Part shown: positions 18,911 to 29,519 of the stretch, one piece after another | How positions within the stretch are numbered: the stretch's first letter is position 1 | How the letters are laid out: each line of letters begins with the position of its first letter | Source of the DNA: Viola odorata | Taxonomy: Eukaryota > Streptophyta > Magnoliopsida > Malpighiales > Violaceae | DNA: 64,000 nucleotides | NCBI GenBank assembly: GCA_963691705.1 | Contig: OY829538.1 | Location: forward strand, 33,872,836-33,936,835 | Direction of reading: 5' to 3' | Notes under the pieces: generated by a model | Told to the model about the DNA's origin: nothing | What the model saw: only the letters and a program-made list of their open reading frames with translations | Databases searched by the model: none | Translations under genes and position numbers: made by a program

Positions 18911-20868
18911 ATGACTTGCTCTTCAAACTCAGAAATACTATCATTGAATCCTAAGTTAACAAAGACCGAAGATGCATTAAGAAAACTTGCTCAGAAGAAA
19001 AAGCTAGAAGAACAAAGATCCAGGACTCAAGACTCCAAAACTTTTTCGTCAGCATCCAACCCATATCACCACAATTTCGTCGTAGATCAAGAACCACATT
19101 TAGAACTAGAAGACATGGCTGTAAATGAGGGAGATGCAGCTACAGAAGCAACAAGAGTCACTGCTGAAGTTGCTGGACATGAAGCAAATATGGCACCTAA
19201 TCGAACGCTAAGAGAGCTGAATGCATGTCCAACCCCTACTTCATCGAGCTGCATTGTGTACGTTCTAGTGGAACGTGACTGGATTGTCAAGAACACCACA
19301 ACTTAGAGCCTTTCTAAGTTCGATGGAACATATGGAGAAAATCCATATGATCACTTGAAGGAGTTACATTGGGCTTGCGAGTCTCTCAAACCACAAGATG
19401 TTGATATTGAAAGAGAACATGGCTGCTCCATGGAGAAGCTAAGAGATAGTTCTTTAACCTACCAACCCGTACCATTACATCTTGGGATCAGATTAGTATT
19501 GAATTTCTAAAAAAGTATTATCTTGCCCGTATTGTTGGAGCCTCTCGAAAAAATTTGGTTTCAATTTAGCAAGAGCAAGATGAGAACTTCGGGTAATATT
19601 ATTCAAGGTTCAAAAGGATGCAATCATTATGCCCTACTCATGGAGTGGCAGACTAGTCCCTCATATAATACTTTTATAATGGGATGAGCCAGAGTGCTAA
19701 AGAGAAACTCGATGCAACTAGTTATAGAGCTCTCTTAGATCTAACACTAGCCGCTGCTAAACTCTTGATCAAGACCATGGAGGATAATTGCCATCAGAAT
19801 GGTGTGTCTTGCTGAACTCTATATAGTAATGAGGTGAAAATGGTATCAATGGAGAATAGGATGAGGAAGTTGACCACTTTACTCCAGAATCTTATGGCTA
19901 GTCCTACACAATAGGTTATGGTTTGCGGACTATGTCAAAACCCTAAACATCCAACTGATCAATGCCTATTGGTTAACAAGGAAGTTTAGGTTAATGGAAT
20001 CAATAACTACAATCAAGGGCAGAAGAGTTATGGGAATAACTACAGCCAGCCTTGGAGGAACTACCCCAACTTTAGCTTATCTCAACCGAGTCAACTACCG
20101 TTTAATTTCCAGAACTTTGTACCAAGACCTCTACAACAACAAATGCCTCCTCAACCACAACAATAATAGTTTCCAGCACCAACCCAATAATTGATGATCA
20201 TTGGATCTTCCTTTGAAGAAATGGTGAAATAGTTCATGCTAGCAACACAGTCTAGTATCCAAAACTTACAAGCTCCAGTAGAACAAATAGCCTCATCAAG
20301 TGGAATTAAAAAATGATGGACCATCTAGTCTGCCTTCGCAAATAGAGAACTACCCAAAGCATCAGGTCAATGCAGTCACATTGAGAAGTGGCACAATCAC
20401 TCTTGAGCGATAGATGCCAATTCTAGACCAAGAACAGAAAAAAGAGCCACTTGAAAGTGAAGTGGAAGCGACTCTAGCAGAACCAAAAGTAGAAAGACTG
20501 GAAAATATAGTGACTTAAGAGACAAGAATTTCAACACCAAATTCAGAGAGAGTCCAGGTAACTCATCCACCCTTTCCAGTAAGGTTCTACAAGACCAAGA
20601 AGGAAAGGGCGGATGATGAAATTATGGAAACTTTTAAGAAAGTTGCAATCAAATTATGAATTTTTTTTGAAAGAACTCTGTACTAACGGTAAGAATGAGC
20701 AAGAATGTTTCAACGGTATTCTAGAAAAAGTTGCCAGTCAAGTGTAAAGATCAAGGGATGTTCACTATTCCTTGTATCATTGGTTCAAAAGCACTAGAGA
20801 AAGCACTTTGTGATCTTGGAGCTGGAATAAACGTCATGCTACTCTCCATCTACAAATTTCTTGGGTTA
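18911..20868 (+). pseudogene. gag: Athila gag and start of protease (broken)
   Basis: ATG at 18911 starts a frame with NRTLRELNACPTPTSS, then after a stop SLSKFDGTYGENPYDHLKELHWAC, the Athila capsid pattern. Near 19920 a zinc knuckle (CGLCQNPKHPTDQC) is followed by the usual Asn/Pro/Gln-rich stretch with WRNYPNFS. A Ser/Glu-rich spacer contains ITLRSGT-like sequence (NAVTLRSGTI). The protease starts with KALEKALCDLGAGINVMLLSIYKFLGL, with Athila-type DLGA as active site, and is cut by Tat-2 at 20868. Several frameshifts and stops. Confidence 0.75.
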
Positions 20869-21466
20869 TGATAACAATTAAGACAATCCTAAGGGCATTG
20901 CTGTAATTATGACCCCTGAGGAGAACAAAATCCTATAGCCCTATCGAACATCTAAGCTATCGCCGCTAGACTATGAGGTGTTTTTTGGGATGGTCGATAT
21001 CAGCAGGGGGGAGGTCTCACGTGTCTCTGCACGCACGACATCATCCCATCCCAGGGCAGCCACGACACCACCCACGGAGTTATCGCCCCCGGCATCACCA
21101 TGGGTATCGCCCTCGGCACCCTCCTCGGAGGTATCGCTCGTGACGTCAGATCCAGGTATCGCCCGTGATGTCAGATCCAGGTATCGCCCGTGACATCAGC
21201 TAGAGCGTTATCTTTCCGTGATATCGCCCTTTTGCCCAGATATCGCCCCAACGGCCTATAAATACCCCCTCATTTTTATAACATCGTGTAAGCCTAAGAT
21301 TGCCCTCTAGAACCTCTGCTATTTTGAACCCCTTACTGACTTAAGCATCGGAGTGTCTACGCCGGAGCCCCCCTCCGGCGCTTTGCAAGTGTGTCCGACA
21401 TCAGCTACAACAACTCTGACCAACAGTAGCCATCATCCCGATCGTCTCAAAGATAGAATCTTATCA
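20869..21466 (+). repeat. 5' LTR of Tat-2
   Basis: Direct repeat of 43670-44253. It has a short array of GTATCGCCCGTGACGTCAG units (about 21132-21200), a TATA box (CTATAAATAC, 21256-21265) and the conserved stem-loop (21360-21380). It carries six Gs where the 3' LTR has about twenty. Confidence 0.95.
21132..21200 (+). promoter_or_regulatory. TGACGTCA-type repeat array upstream of the Tat-2 TATA box
   Basis: Units of about 24 bp, GTATCGCCCGTGACGTCAG plus ATCCAG. The first keeps a perfect TGACGTCA palindrome; later ones read TGATGTCA and TGACATCA. TGACG motifs are bound by plant TGA-type bZIP factors. The array ends about 55 bp before the TATA box, so it is a likely U3 enhancer (inference). 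Confidence 0.55.
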
Positions 21467-21469
21467 AAT

Positions 21470-21485
21470 TGGTGCTTTCATTGAG
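21470..21485 (+). other. Primer-binding site of Tat-2 (candidate)
   Basis: TGGTGCTTTCATTGAG starts three bases after the LTR end, matching the Tat-1 site. The primer tRNA is not identified. Confidence 0.6.
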
Positions 21486-21552
21486 AGCCTTGGTCCATTA
21501 AGTGAGCGTCCTTAATAGCCAAGCTCTATTTTACCCGAAGATCGGAACGATC

Positions 21553-22233
21553 ATGACTTCTGAGTCAGAGCCGACGTGACCCTCATCCTCTAATATTCCT
21601 TTTTCGATCCGTAGACAGTTATTCCCTTTTGCTACTGTTGATCTTTCTGTGACAGTGCAACAAATCACTCTGGAATCTTCGGATCTTTCGGCTAGGTTGG
21701 CAGGGGAAACCCCCTCCTCTCAGACGATCATTTCGTCATCCCAGATGGCGGGATCTAGCTTTTCTACTCCTCCTCCGAGGGGATTTGTGTTGAACAGTAC
21801 AGACTACCCTTTTGCAAGTGAAATAGCGGCCCTTCGTTCTCGGTTGGACTATTTGACTGAAATGGCTAGAAGAATCACACCTGAGGTTTCTGGGTCGAAT
21901 GTCCCTCCCCGTGTCATGTTCACGCCATCTATTGTCATCGAGCGGCCCTTGTCACCGTTGTTACAAGAAAACCTCCAACCGACTTTGCCTACAACAGATA
22001 CCCCGATTAGTTTTGTGCAACTCACTCAAGGACGAGTGGAGCCTTATGTGCCACAGGTGCCACAAGTTCCAATCCCTCAGGAGGATCGGCACCTTGATGA
22101 GGTTAGAAACCATTGGGACGGTCGAAGAGAAGGAACGAATAGAGGTTTATCTCCCGAGTACAGTGAAACATCCAGTAGCAGAAGATATTGAACTCGTTCG
22201 CCCAGGAGCCACAGCCAGTCCCCTAGGCGACAT
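21553..22233 (+). pseudogene. gag: Tat-2 gag, N-terminal part (split by CRM-F)
   Basis: ATG at 21553 (MTSESEP) with a TGA at codon 9, then open from about 21580 as PSSSNIPFSIRRQLFPF, parallel to Tat-1 gag. Ser/Pro-rich with an Arg/Ser stretch (TRSPRSHSQSPRRH). A TGA near 22188 follows SSSRRY. It is cut at 22233 by CRM-F; the frame continues at 29525 after one GACAT copy is discounted. Confidence 0.8.
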
Positions 22234-23064
22234 TGATACGATCCTAGTTGCGTAGGATGCGTAACGAATAATTCCCGATCTAGTTCTAGGCTTGGATTTC
22301 GATGCGGAAGAATGATAACTCAATACGACTGTTTAACCCTGCTAATATCTGTGTATTAGCCAACCTAAACTTATCGAATGAGGTTCTTGAAACGATCTCT
22401 AACCCTGCTAATATCCTGTATTAGCCAAACTAGAGCTACGATTCAATGGGGTGGATGTTCGGGTTTTACTTGCTATCCTAATCGAGTATCCGGACTCAAT
22501 GAGGGACAAGGTTTGCGAAGAACAATTGAGAAAAATCTCTGATTTTTATTTCAAGATAACGTAAAGAAAATAATGAAGAAGGTGGCTCCTTTAAAAAGGA
22601 GAAACCCTAAATCCTTACAATGGGAAACCTTCCCTTAATAGAACTCCTAATTAATTAATTAAAATAAATTCAGACTAATTTAATTAGTTAATAAAAATAG
22701 CTAAATAAATAATGGAAGGTCCGAATTTGCAGTCACTAGAGTCGTTGACGCTAAGGCACAGAGTCATTAGCGTCAACGACGCCAACCTCTATCTAAGAGA
22801 GCCCTTCAAAATAGTCACTAGAGTCGTTGACACTAAGCTTAGAGTCAATGACGCTAACCACTGTTTCTTCAAGATTTGCTCTGGCTTTCGATGATAAGAT
22901 AACTCACTAGACGTGGGTTCTTCTCGAGCAACACAGCTTCCTCGATGAGTGTCTCACACTGTAACTCCTTGTAGATAAGCTGAGAGAGCCTCGCTTGCAA
23001 CTCCTTGCTCCTCGCTCGAGTCATTGGTCCATTCGGTGGTAAAGGCAGGCCTGGATTCGTATCA
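22234..23064 (-). repeat. CRM-F 3' LTR (left copy)
   Basis: 831 bp, matching 28689-29519 with no length change. On the minus strand it begins TGATACGAATCC and contains the last part of the integrase frame (to 22869). Confidence 0.95.
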
Positions 23065-24365
23065 TTCCCTCCCTCTTGGAAAGGATTCGCCCTCGAATCC
23101 GGACCAACATCAGCCGCAACATCAGCATCCTCAGCATCATCGCCTACATCAAACAACGTTAAGTCAGAAACGTTGAAAGTGGCACTCACGGTACCATACT
23201 CACATGGCAAGTCAAGTTTGTAGGCATTGTTGTTGATCTTCTCGACGATCTGGAATGGACCGTCGCCCCTATTAGACATCTTGCCACGGCGTTGGGCTGG
23301 AAACCGTTCCCGGCGTAAGTGGAGCCACACCCAATCACCAACATTGAAGGAGGCGGTCTTCCTTCCGTCATTCCTCTTGTTTGCCAACTTCTCATTCATT
23401 CGCTCAATATTTTGTTTCGCCTTCTCGTGTAACTTCTTCACTACTTCTGCCTTCTTTGCTCCATCTAAGCTAGACACATCACTTAAAGGTAAAGGAATCA
23501 AATCCAATGGTGTCATAGGATTAAAACCATACACGAGTTCAAATGGTGAATAATGAGTAGTAGAATGAATAGCACGGTTGTAAGCAAATTCAATAAATGG
23601 TAGGCACTCTACCCATGTGGACACATGCTTACGGACCAATGTACGCAATAGAGAACCCAAGGTTTGGTTCACTACCTCTGTTTGACCGTCAGTTTGTGGA
23701 TGATAAGAAGTAGAATAAAGCAATTTTGTACCAAGTCTCTTCCACAAAACACGCCAAAAATGACTTAGAAATTTACTATCCCTATCACTGACAATAGATA
23801 ACGGTATACCATGCAAACGCACAACTTCTTTAAAGAACAAATCAGCAATAGCAGTAGCATCATGAGTAGTAGCACATGGAATAAAATGGGCCATCTTAGA
23901 AAATCTATCCACGACTACAAAAATACTATCCTTCCCATGCCTAGATTTAGGTAATCCTACAACAAAGTCCATGGACAGATCGGTCCAAGGATGGGAAGGG
24001 ACAGGTAATGGCATGTATTCGCCATGACTGGCCACTTTAGATTTGGCCTTTCGGCACACTAAACATCTAGCAACTACGCGGACCACGTCGCGTTTCATAT
24101 GGGGCCAATAAAAGTGGTCTTTAAGCACATCAAGAGTCTTGGTCACACCAAAGTGACCCATCAAACCACCACAATGTGACTCTTGCACAAACAATTCTCG
24201 TAATAAGTAACCCTCATGTCTATAAAATTCAGATTCGGCTCTAGTCATGCATGTATTATATGTCACCGAAATCAACATCAGCAGGGTACAGTTCAATAAT
24301 GTGCGCAAACCCAAGCAACTTAGCACTAAGAGAAGAAAGAAGTACATACCTCCGTGATAGTGCAT
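22869..24365 (-). CDS. pol: CRM-F integrase (C-terminus runs into the 3' LTR)
   Basis: Zinc-binding region [15 protein letters not shown] ... CLVCRKAKS. Catalytic core with [15 protein letters not shown] (Asp), [14 protein letters not shown] (Asp) and [15 protein letters not shown] (Glu), so the DDE triad is intact. [18 protein letters not shown] and the [21 protein letters not shown] block follow. The frame crosses the LTR boundary at 23064 and ends at 22869 with [21 protein letters not shown] and about 40 more residues. No chromodomain or obvious CR motif is visible. A frameshift near 24256-24290 separates it from RNase H, so translation as one polyprotein is broken. Confidence 0.88.
   Translation of the reverse strand: MHYHGGMYFFLLLVLSCLGLRTLLNCTLLMLISVTYNTCMTRAESEFYRHEGYLLRELFVQESHCGGLMGHFGVTKTLDVLKDHFYWPHMKRDVVRVVARCLVCRKAKSKVASHGEYMPLPVPSHPWTDLSMDFVVGLPKSRHGKDSIFVVVDRFSKMAHFIPCATTHDATAIADLFFKEVVRLHGIPLSIVSDRDSKFLSHFWRVLWKRLGTKLLYSTSYHPQTDGQTEVVNQTLGSLLRTLVRKHVSTWVECLPFIEFAYNRAIHSTTHYSPFELVYGFNPMTPLDLIPLPLSDVSSLDGAKKAEVVKKLHEKAKQNIERMNEKLANKRNDGRKTASFNVGDWVWLHLRRERFPAQRRGKMSNRGDGPFQIVEKINNNAYKLDLPCEYGTVSATFNVSDLTLFDVGDDAEDADVAADVGPDSRANPFQEGGNDTNPGLPLPPNGPMTRARSKELQARLSQLIYKELQCETLIEEAVLLEKNPRLVSYLIIESQSKS
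23065..23077 (-). other. CRM-F polypurine tract
   Basis: Minus strand AAGAGGGAGGGAA directly precedes the 3' LTR start TGATACGAATCC, as expected for plus-strand DNA priming. Confidence 0.75.
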
Positions 24366-24771
24366 CAGCCACTACATTTTCCTTACCTTGCTTGTATTGG
24401 ATATGATATGGGAAGGGCTTGATGAATTCCATCCATGTCGCATGGCGTCGGTTCAGTTTCCCTTGCCCCTTGAGGTACTTCAAGCTTAGGTGATCCATGT
24501 GGACAATGAACTCTCGCGGCATTAGGTAATGCTACCAAACTTCAAGTGCCCGCACAAGAGCGTAGAGCTCCTTGTCATAAGTCGGGTACCGGAGTTGGGC
24601 ATCCTTTAGCTTCTCACTGAAATAGGCTATTGGGCGCTTCTCCTGCATCAGTACAACACCAATCCCGATCCCACTCGCATCGCATTCCACTTCAAATGCT
24701 TTGTCAAAGTCTGGTAGGGCCAAGACGGGCGCCGAAGATAAGCGGTCCTTAAGTGTCCGAAATGCATCCTC
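24256..24771 (-). pseudogene. pol: CRM-F RNase H (broken)
   Basis: Continues from RT after a TAG at 24772. [30 protein letters not shown] and [15 protein letters not shown] are the Ty3-type RNase H blocks. A TAG at 24532-24534 follows, then [24 protein letters not shown] and [14 protein letters not shown] frameshift before 24256 leads into integrase. Confidence 0.85.
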
Positions 24772-27582
24772 CTACGGTTGCTCCCACCTGAAAGGAACAC
24801 TCTTTTTAGTTAGCTCATTTAAAGGTACAACTATAGTACTGAAATCTTTAACAAACCGCCTGTAAAAACTCGCAAGGCCGTGAAACGAGCGCACGTCACT
24901 TGCATTCTTCGGAGTTGGCCACTCTTTGATCGCCTTGATCTTCTCCTCGTCAACCTTCACACCTTCGACACTAACAATGAAACCAAGAAAACTAACTTGT
25001 TCCAAAGCAAAGGAACACTTAGTGAGTTTAGCATATAATTGTTGTTCACGCAGTGTAACAAAAACAGCTCTAAGATGCGAAACATGTTCATCAATGGATT
25101 TGCTGTAAATTAATATGTCATCAAAATAAACCACAACAAATTTACCAATAAAATGCCTAAGAACATGATTCATTAGTCTCATGAAAGTACTAGGTGCGTT
25201 GGTCAGTCCAAAAGGCATGACCATCCACTCATAAAGACCATACTTTGTTTTAAAAGCTGTTTTCCATTCATCACCCTCTTTCATGCGAATCTGATGATAG
25301 CCACTCATTAAATCAATCTTAGAGAATACTTGACTACCAGTTAGTTCATCTAACATATCATCTAAACGAGGTATAGGGTGTCGATATTTTACAGTGATTT
25401 TATTGATGGCACGACAGTCAACACACATACGCCAAGTTCCATCCTTTTTCGGTACTAAGATCACTGGAACAACGCATGGGGATAGGCTTTCTCTCACATA
25501 GCCACGGCTCAGAAACTCATCAACTTGTCTATGTAACTCCTTGGTCTCCTCGGGATTGCTCCTATATGCTGGTTTGTTCGGGATAGTTGATCCGGGCACG
25601 AAATCAATTTGGTGCTCGATTCCGCGAATAGGTGGTAGCCCCGGAGGCATCTCATCAGGTATGACATCCTTGAATTCCTGCAAAAGATTAGCAATACCAA
25701 TATGCATAGAACTCATAGGGTTATGATTAGAAGAATTTAAGCAAAATGATTTAAAACGAAGAAGAATCAGTGGGTGGCTTACGCCAAAACTAGATTTTTG
25801 TAACAGCAAAGCTTGCCTCACTTCTCTCCCTTTGGCGAATATATTTAATTTCTTTTTCTCACTTTCGCCCACTCTCGCATGCTCTCTGTTTTCATGCGGG
25901 CTGTTTTGCTCACTTGCACTCTTCCCATGCTCTCTGTTTTCATAGGGGCTGTTTTTCTCACGTTTTCCCTCCACATGCTCTCTATTTTCATGTGAGCTGT
26001 TTTTCTCTCGTTTACTCTCTTTCTTTTCAACACTCAGGCCTCCTCTCTCTCTCTCTATTTTTTTTGTAATCTCAAATTCAGCATAGGACTTGATCAGCCA
26101 TTGTTGATCCTCGAAAACTTCCATCGGTGTCAATGGAGCAAGAGTGAACTTCTTCCCATCTTTGACCAATTTGTATCGATTAGTTTTCCCTTCATGATTG
26201 GCCTTTCTGTCAAACCGCCATGGTCGTCCAAGTAATACATGGCTCGACTGCATAGGGACAACATCACAAAGGATCTCATCCTCGTACTTCCCAATAGTGA
26301 ATGAAACTAATACTTGCGCTGTCACTTTTAACTCACTACCATCATTCATCCACTGCAACGAGTAAGGCTTCGGATGCTTCATAGTGGTCAATCCCAACTT
26401 ATGAACCAACAAGGTACTAGCACAATTAGTACAACTCCCATTATCAATGATCAGGGAACATACCTTTTTATTGATCCAACATCGAGCGTGGAAGAGATTC
26501 TCTCGTTGTTCTTCCTCACATACCTCGATCTTGGGTTGAGCGCTGAGATTGCGCCTAACCACGAGATTGACATTATGGCTGTCAACCTTCTGCTCACCAT
26601 CATCCGAGCTGTCTCCCTCAAATTCTCCTCCCACACAATCAGAATCACCACACTCCAAATCATCGTCTGAATATAGATCTCCATTATCGCGTATAAGCAA
26701 AATTCGCTTATTAGGACAATCAGCTTGCCTATGACCACTTCCTTGACACTTGAAACAGATTATATCCCTAGTAGGAACCCTGTTGGTTGCAGTAGAAGAG
26801 TTATTACCATTGTTCCGAGAAGGTGGTGGGGTGTTTGTCGTACCCTTGGACACATAGTGGGGCGGTGCTCCCTTTCGTGTTTCCTGCGCAACCTTACTAC
26901 CCTTCTCCCATGGCTTCCATGGTGTAGTCTTCCCGCTAGTTGTAGAGGAACTAGTCAAAGAAGACTTCTCCTTGTTCCGCTGTTTCTCAATCTTGATAGG
27001 CATGTGTAACATCTCCCGAAGATTGGTGTAATATGTCAGCTCTAAGGCATCGACGATCCCCTGATTAAGACCACTCAAAAATCTGGCCATTCTTGCCTCA
27101 ACACTTTCAACCACCTGTGCTCTAGCCAGTGCTATTTCCATCTCGTTGAAGTATTCACTAACACTCCTACTCCCTTGAGTCATAGGCTGTATTCTCTGAT
27201 GGAGGTCACGCTGAAAATATGCGGGTACAAATCGTTCCTTCATCAATGCCTTCATATCCTCCCAAGTAGCCACGGGACCAGCTCTAAGTCGGATACGGTC
27301 TTGATTAATTTGATCCCACCAATGGACCGCATAATCACTGAACTCAACCGCTGCCAACTTCACTTTCTTATCCTCTGAATAGTTATGGCAAAGGAAAATA
27401 GCTTCCACCTTTCGCTCCCACTTAAGGTAGGCATCGGGGTCATCCTTTCCGTCGAATGGTGGAATTTTCAGTTTAATACCGCTGAGATTGGAGTCGATTC
27501 GTTCTTCATTCCTAGGCTGCCGCTCATGAGCTCGTGCACGCCTATCGTCCATCAACCTCACGCTCATCGTGCCACTGATCAT
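24772..27582 (-). CDS. gag-pol: CRM-F gag core, protease and reverse transcriptase
   Basis: Open for 936 codons. Capsid near residues 35-200 (IPPFDGKDDPDAYLKWERKVE, RFVPAYFQRDLHQRI). CCHC knuckle CFKCQGSGHRQADCP near residue 275. Protease active site LIIDNGSCTNCAST near 377. A charged linker has three copies of a KKNS/ENREH motif (about residues 515-575). RT from about residue 680 contains [35 protein letters not shown] and [12 protein letters not shown], an intact catalytic motif. It ends at a TAG after VPFRWEQP where RNase H should continue. The frame of the true gag start lies upstream (27946) and is joined by a frameshift near 27545-27580. Confidence 0.9.
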   Translation of the reverse strand: MISGTMSVRLMDDRRARAHERQPRNEERIDSNLSGIKLKIPPFDGKDDPDAYLKWERKVEAIFLCHNYSEDKKVKLAAVEFSDYAVHWWDQINQDRIRLRAGPVATWEDMKALMKERFVPAYFQRDLHQRIQPMTQGSRSVSEYFNEMEIALARAQVVESVEARMARFLSGLNQGIVDALELTYYTNLREMLHMPIKIEKQRNKEKSSLTSSSTTSGKTTPWKPWEKGSKVAQETRKGAPPHYVSKGTTNTPPPSRNNGNNSSTATNRVPTRDIICFKCQGSGHRQADCPNKRILLIRDNGDLYSDDDLECGDSDCVGGEFEGDSSDDGEQKVDSHNVNLVVRRNLSAQPKIEVCEEEQRENLFHARCWINKKVCSLIIDNGSCTNCASTLLVHKLGLTTMKHPKPYSLQWMNDGSELKVTAQVLVSFTIGKYEDEILCDVVPMQSSHVLLGRPWRFDRKANHEGKTNRYKLVKDGKKFTLAPLTPMEVFEDQQWLIKSYAEFEITKKIERERGGLSVEKKESKREKNSSHENREHVEGKREKNSPYENREHGKSASEQNSPHENREHARVGESEKKKLNIFAKGREVRQALLLQKSSFGVSHPLILLRFKSFCLNSSNHNPMSSMHIGIANLLQEFKDVIPDEMPPGLPPIRGIEHQIDFVPGSTIPNKPAYRSNPEETKELHRQVDEFLSRGYVRESLSPCVVPVILVPKKDGTWRMCVDCRAINKITVKYRHPIPRLDDMLDELTGSQVFSKIDLMSGYHQIRMKEGDEWKTAFKTKYGLYEWMVMPFGLTNAPSTFMRLMNHVLRHFIGKFVVVYFDDILIYSKSIDEHVSHLRAVFVTLREQQLYAKLTKCSFALEQVSFLGFIVSVEGVKVDEEKIKAIKEWPTPKNASDVRSFHGLASFYRRFVKDFSTIVVPLNELTKKSVPFRWEQP

Positions 27583-27946
27583 GGAATGCTTGGTGCTCCT
27601 CTAAATTAGCATTCCTTTGTGGATTACGCAAAGGTACACGCCTACGCTCCACATTGTTCAGTATGGGACCAGTAACAAACCGAGTATCATCATCTTCCCC
27701 TCCACCAACAAACCCGTCCGGTAGGCCTCCAAACAAACCCCGGTTATTCCCTCCTGTCCGAGGTATATCATACATATGCCCTGCGTTTTCCGGATTGAGG
27801 CTTTGAGTATAATGTGGGGTAGACACTTCTTCTTTCTTGCTTGAAGATTCATTCACCTTAGTCTCCAAAGCAGCAAACCTCGCCGTAAGGTCCTTGAGAA
27901 CAGTGAGAATATCCGTGTTCTCAACTCCCTCCGTACCTCTTGACAT
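27542..27946 (-). pseudogene. gag: CRM-F gag N-terminus
   Basis: ATG at 27946 (MSRGTEGVENTDIL) starts a coiled N-terminal region (LKDLTARFAALETKVNE), then DIPRTGGNNRGLF and an acidic stretch. It stops at 27542; a frame change near 27545-27580 leads into the capsid frame. Similar CRM N-termini occur in CRM-G. Confidence 0.7.
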
Positions 27947-27989
27947 CCTGAAACTCACAACACGAACAACAACGTAAAATTGCACTAAC

Positions 27990-28674
27990 CTAGCACTCCC
28001 TCACGTGTTTACTCTCGTGTTTAAACTCTCTATTAATCTCATCAAAATTCACTCAAATAGCTGCTCAATTGTTCCTGCACAAACGTTAGTTGACTCAAGA
28101 ATTTCAAAGAACAAGCTTCCAAGAAGACTCTCAACGACAACTAGCTTCGAAACAATTTTGGATGTAAAATAATTGAATAGCTGCAACAAGCAATCACTAG
28201 ACAAGTATCTTACTGGAGTAGTAATTAATGAACAGGAATCAAAGGAAAGCTCAATTATCACGGAATGGACTCAATTAATTCCAAATCGTGAATGAATTGT
28301 GCGCACGATTTTAAAGATTACAACCTGCAACTTCAATAACTTCCAATTCTAACCACCAAATTCAATGATTCTTTTGCAATAACTTCACAATATTTGTAGT
28401 ATTTCTTTTCCTTTCTTTTCTCTGTGATTTTTTTTTTTTTTTTGATTTTTGATTTTTGATTTTTGATTCTAGCAACAAACGAAATTAACAAGCAAATAGT
28501 GCAAAATTCCTCTTTTTGTTTTTTTTTTTTTTTTCGTCAGAGCGTTACGACACACAAAACAAACTAACACAAGGGACGCAAGGAGATTGATTTGAGATTG
28601 GAGTAGAAAGAGAATCAATCTCAACAAGGAAAACTGTAAATATAACGATGGATACCAAACCTGAGAACGCCTTT
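27990..28674 (-). other. CRM-F leader between primer-binding site and gag
   Basis: No gene. AT-rich with runs of T (about 28431-28445 and 28517-28534). Confidence 0.6.
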
Positions 28675-28686
28675 GCTCCGCTACCA
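28675..28686 (-). other. CRM-F primer-binding site TGGTAGCGGAGC
   Basis: Minus strand TGGTAGCGGAGC starts two bases after the 5' LTR end. The same 12-mer, with the same two-base gap, follows the 5' LTRs of CRM-G and CRM-H. It resembles the initiator-Met site TGGTATCAGAGC but differs at three positions; the tRNA was not identified. Confidence 0.7.
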
Positions 28687-28688
28687 AC

Positions 28689-29519
28689 TGATACGATCCT
28701 AGTTGTGTAGGATGCGTAACGAATAATTCCCGATCTAGTTCTAGGCTTGGATTTCAATGCGGAAGAATGATAACTCAATACGACTGTTTAACCCTGCTAA
28801 TATCTGTGTATTAGCCAACCTAAACTTATCGAATGAGGTTCTTGAAACGATCTCTAACCCTGCTAATATCCTGTATTAGCCAAACTAGAGCTACGATTCA
28901 ATGGGGTGGATGTTCGGGTTTTACTTGCTATCCTAATCGAGTATCCGGACTCAATGAGGGACAAGGTTCGCGAAGAACAATTGAGAAAAATCTCTGATTT
29001 TTATTTCAAGATAACGTATAGAAAATAATGAAGAAGGTGGCTCCTTTAAAAAGGAGAAACCCTAAATCCTTACAATGGGAAACCTTCCCTTAATAGAACT
29101 CCTAATTAATTAATTAAAATAAATTCAGACTAATTTAATTAATTAATAAAAATAGCTAAATAAATAATGGAAGGTCCGAATTTGCAGTCACTAGAGTCGT
29201 TGACGCTAATGCACAGAGTCATTAGCGTCAACGACGCCAACCTCTGTCTAAGAGAGCCCTTCAAAACAGTCACTAGAGTCGTTGACACTAAGCTTAGAGT
29301 CAATGACGCTAACCACTGTTTCTTCAAGATTTGCTCTGGCTTTCGACGACAAGACAACTCACTAGACGTGGGTTCTTCTCACGCAACACAGCTTCCTCGA
29401 TGAGTGTCTCACACTGTAACTCCTTGTAGATAAGCTGAGAGAGCCTCGCTTGCAACTCCTTGCTCCTCGCTCGAGTCATTGGTCCATTCGGTGGTAAAGG
29501 CAGGCCTGGATTCGTATCA
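28689..29519 (-). repeat. CRM-F 5' LTR (right copy)
   Basis: 831 bp. It carries a silent copy of the integrase C-terminus on the minus strand ([17 protein letters not shown]...), because pol overlaps the LTR. Starts TGATACGA on the plus strand and ends TCGTATCA. Confidence 0.95.

Larger units (their letters stand above)
22234..29519 (-). mobile_element. CRM-F: CRM-type chromovirus, full length, minus strand
   Basis: Two LTRs of 831 bp each (22234-23064 and 28689-29519), with ends TGATACGA/TCGTATCA and a perfect target duplication GACAT (22229-22233 and 29520-29524). Primer-binding site, polypurine tract, gag, protease, RT, RNase H and integrase are all present on the minus strand. Integrase lacks a chromodomain and runs into the 3' LTR, as is known for the CRM clade. 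By eye the LTRs differ at about 13 of 831 positions, so this is probably one of the youngest insertions. Two stops and two frameshifts are visible in gag-pol. Confidence 0.95.

Noticed and set aside
22712..22894. Small plus-strand frame in the CRM-F LTR (also 29167-29403)
   Set aside because: Duplicate LTR sequence with GTCGTTGACGCTAA-type repeats; no protein pattern.
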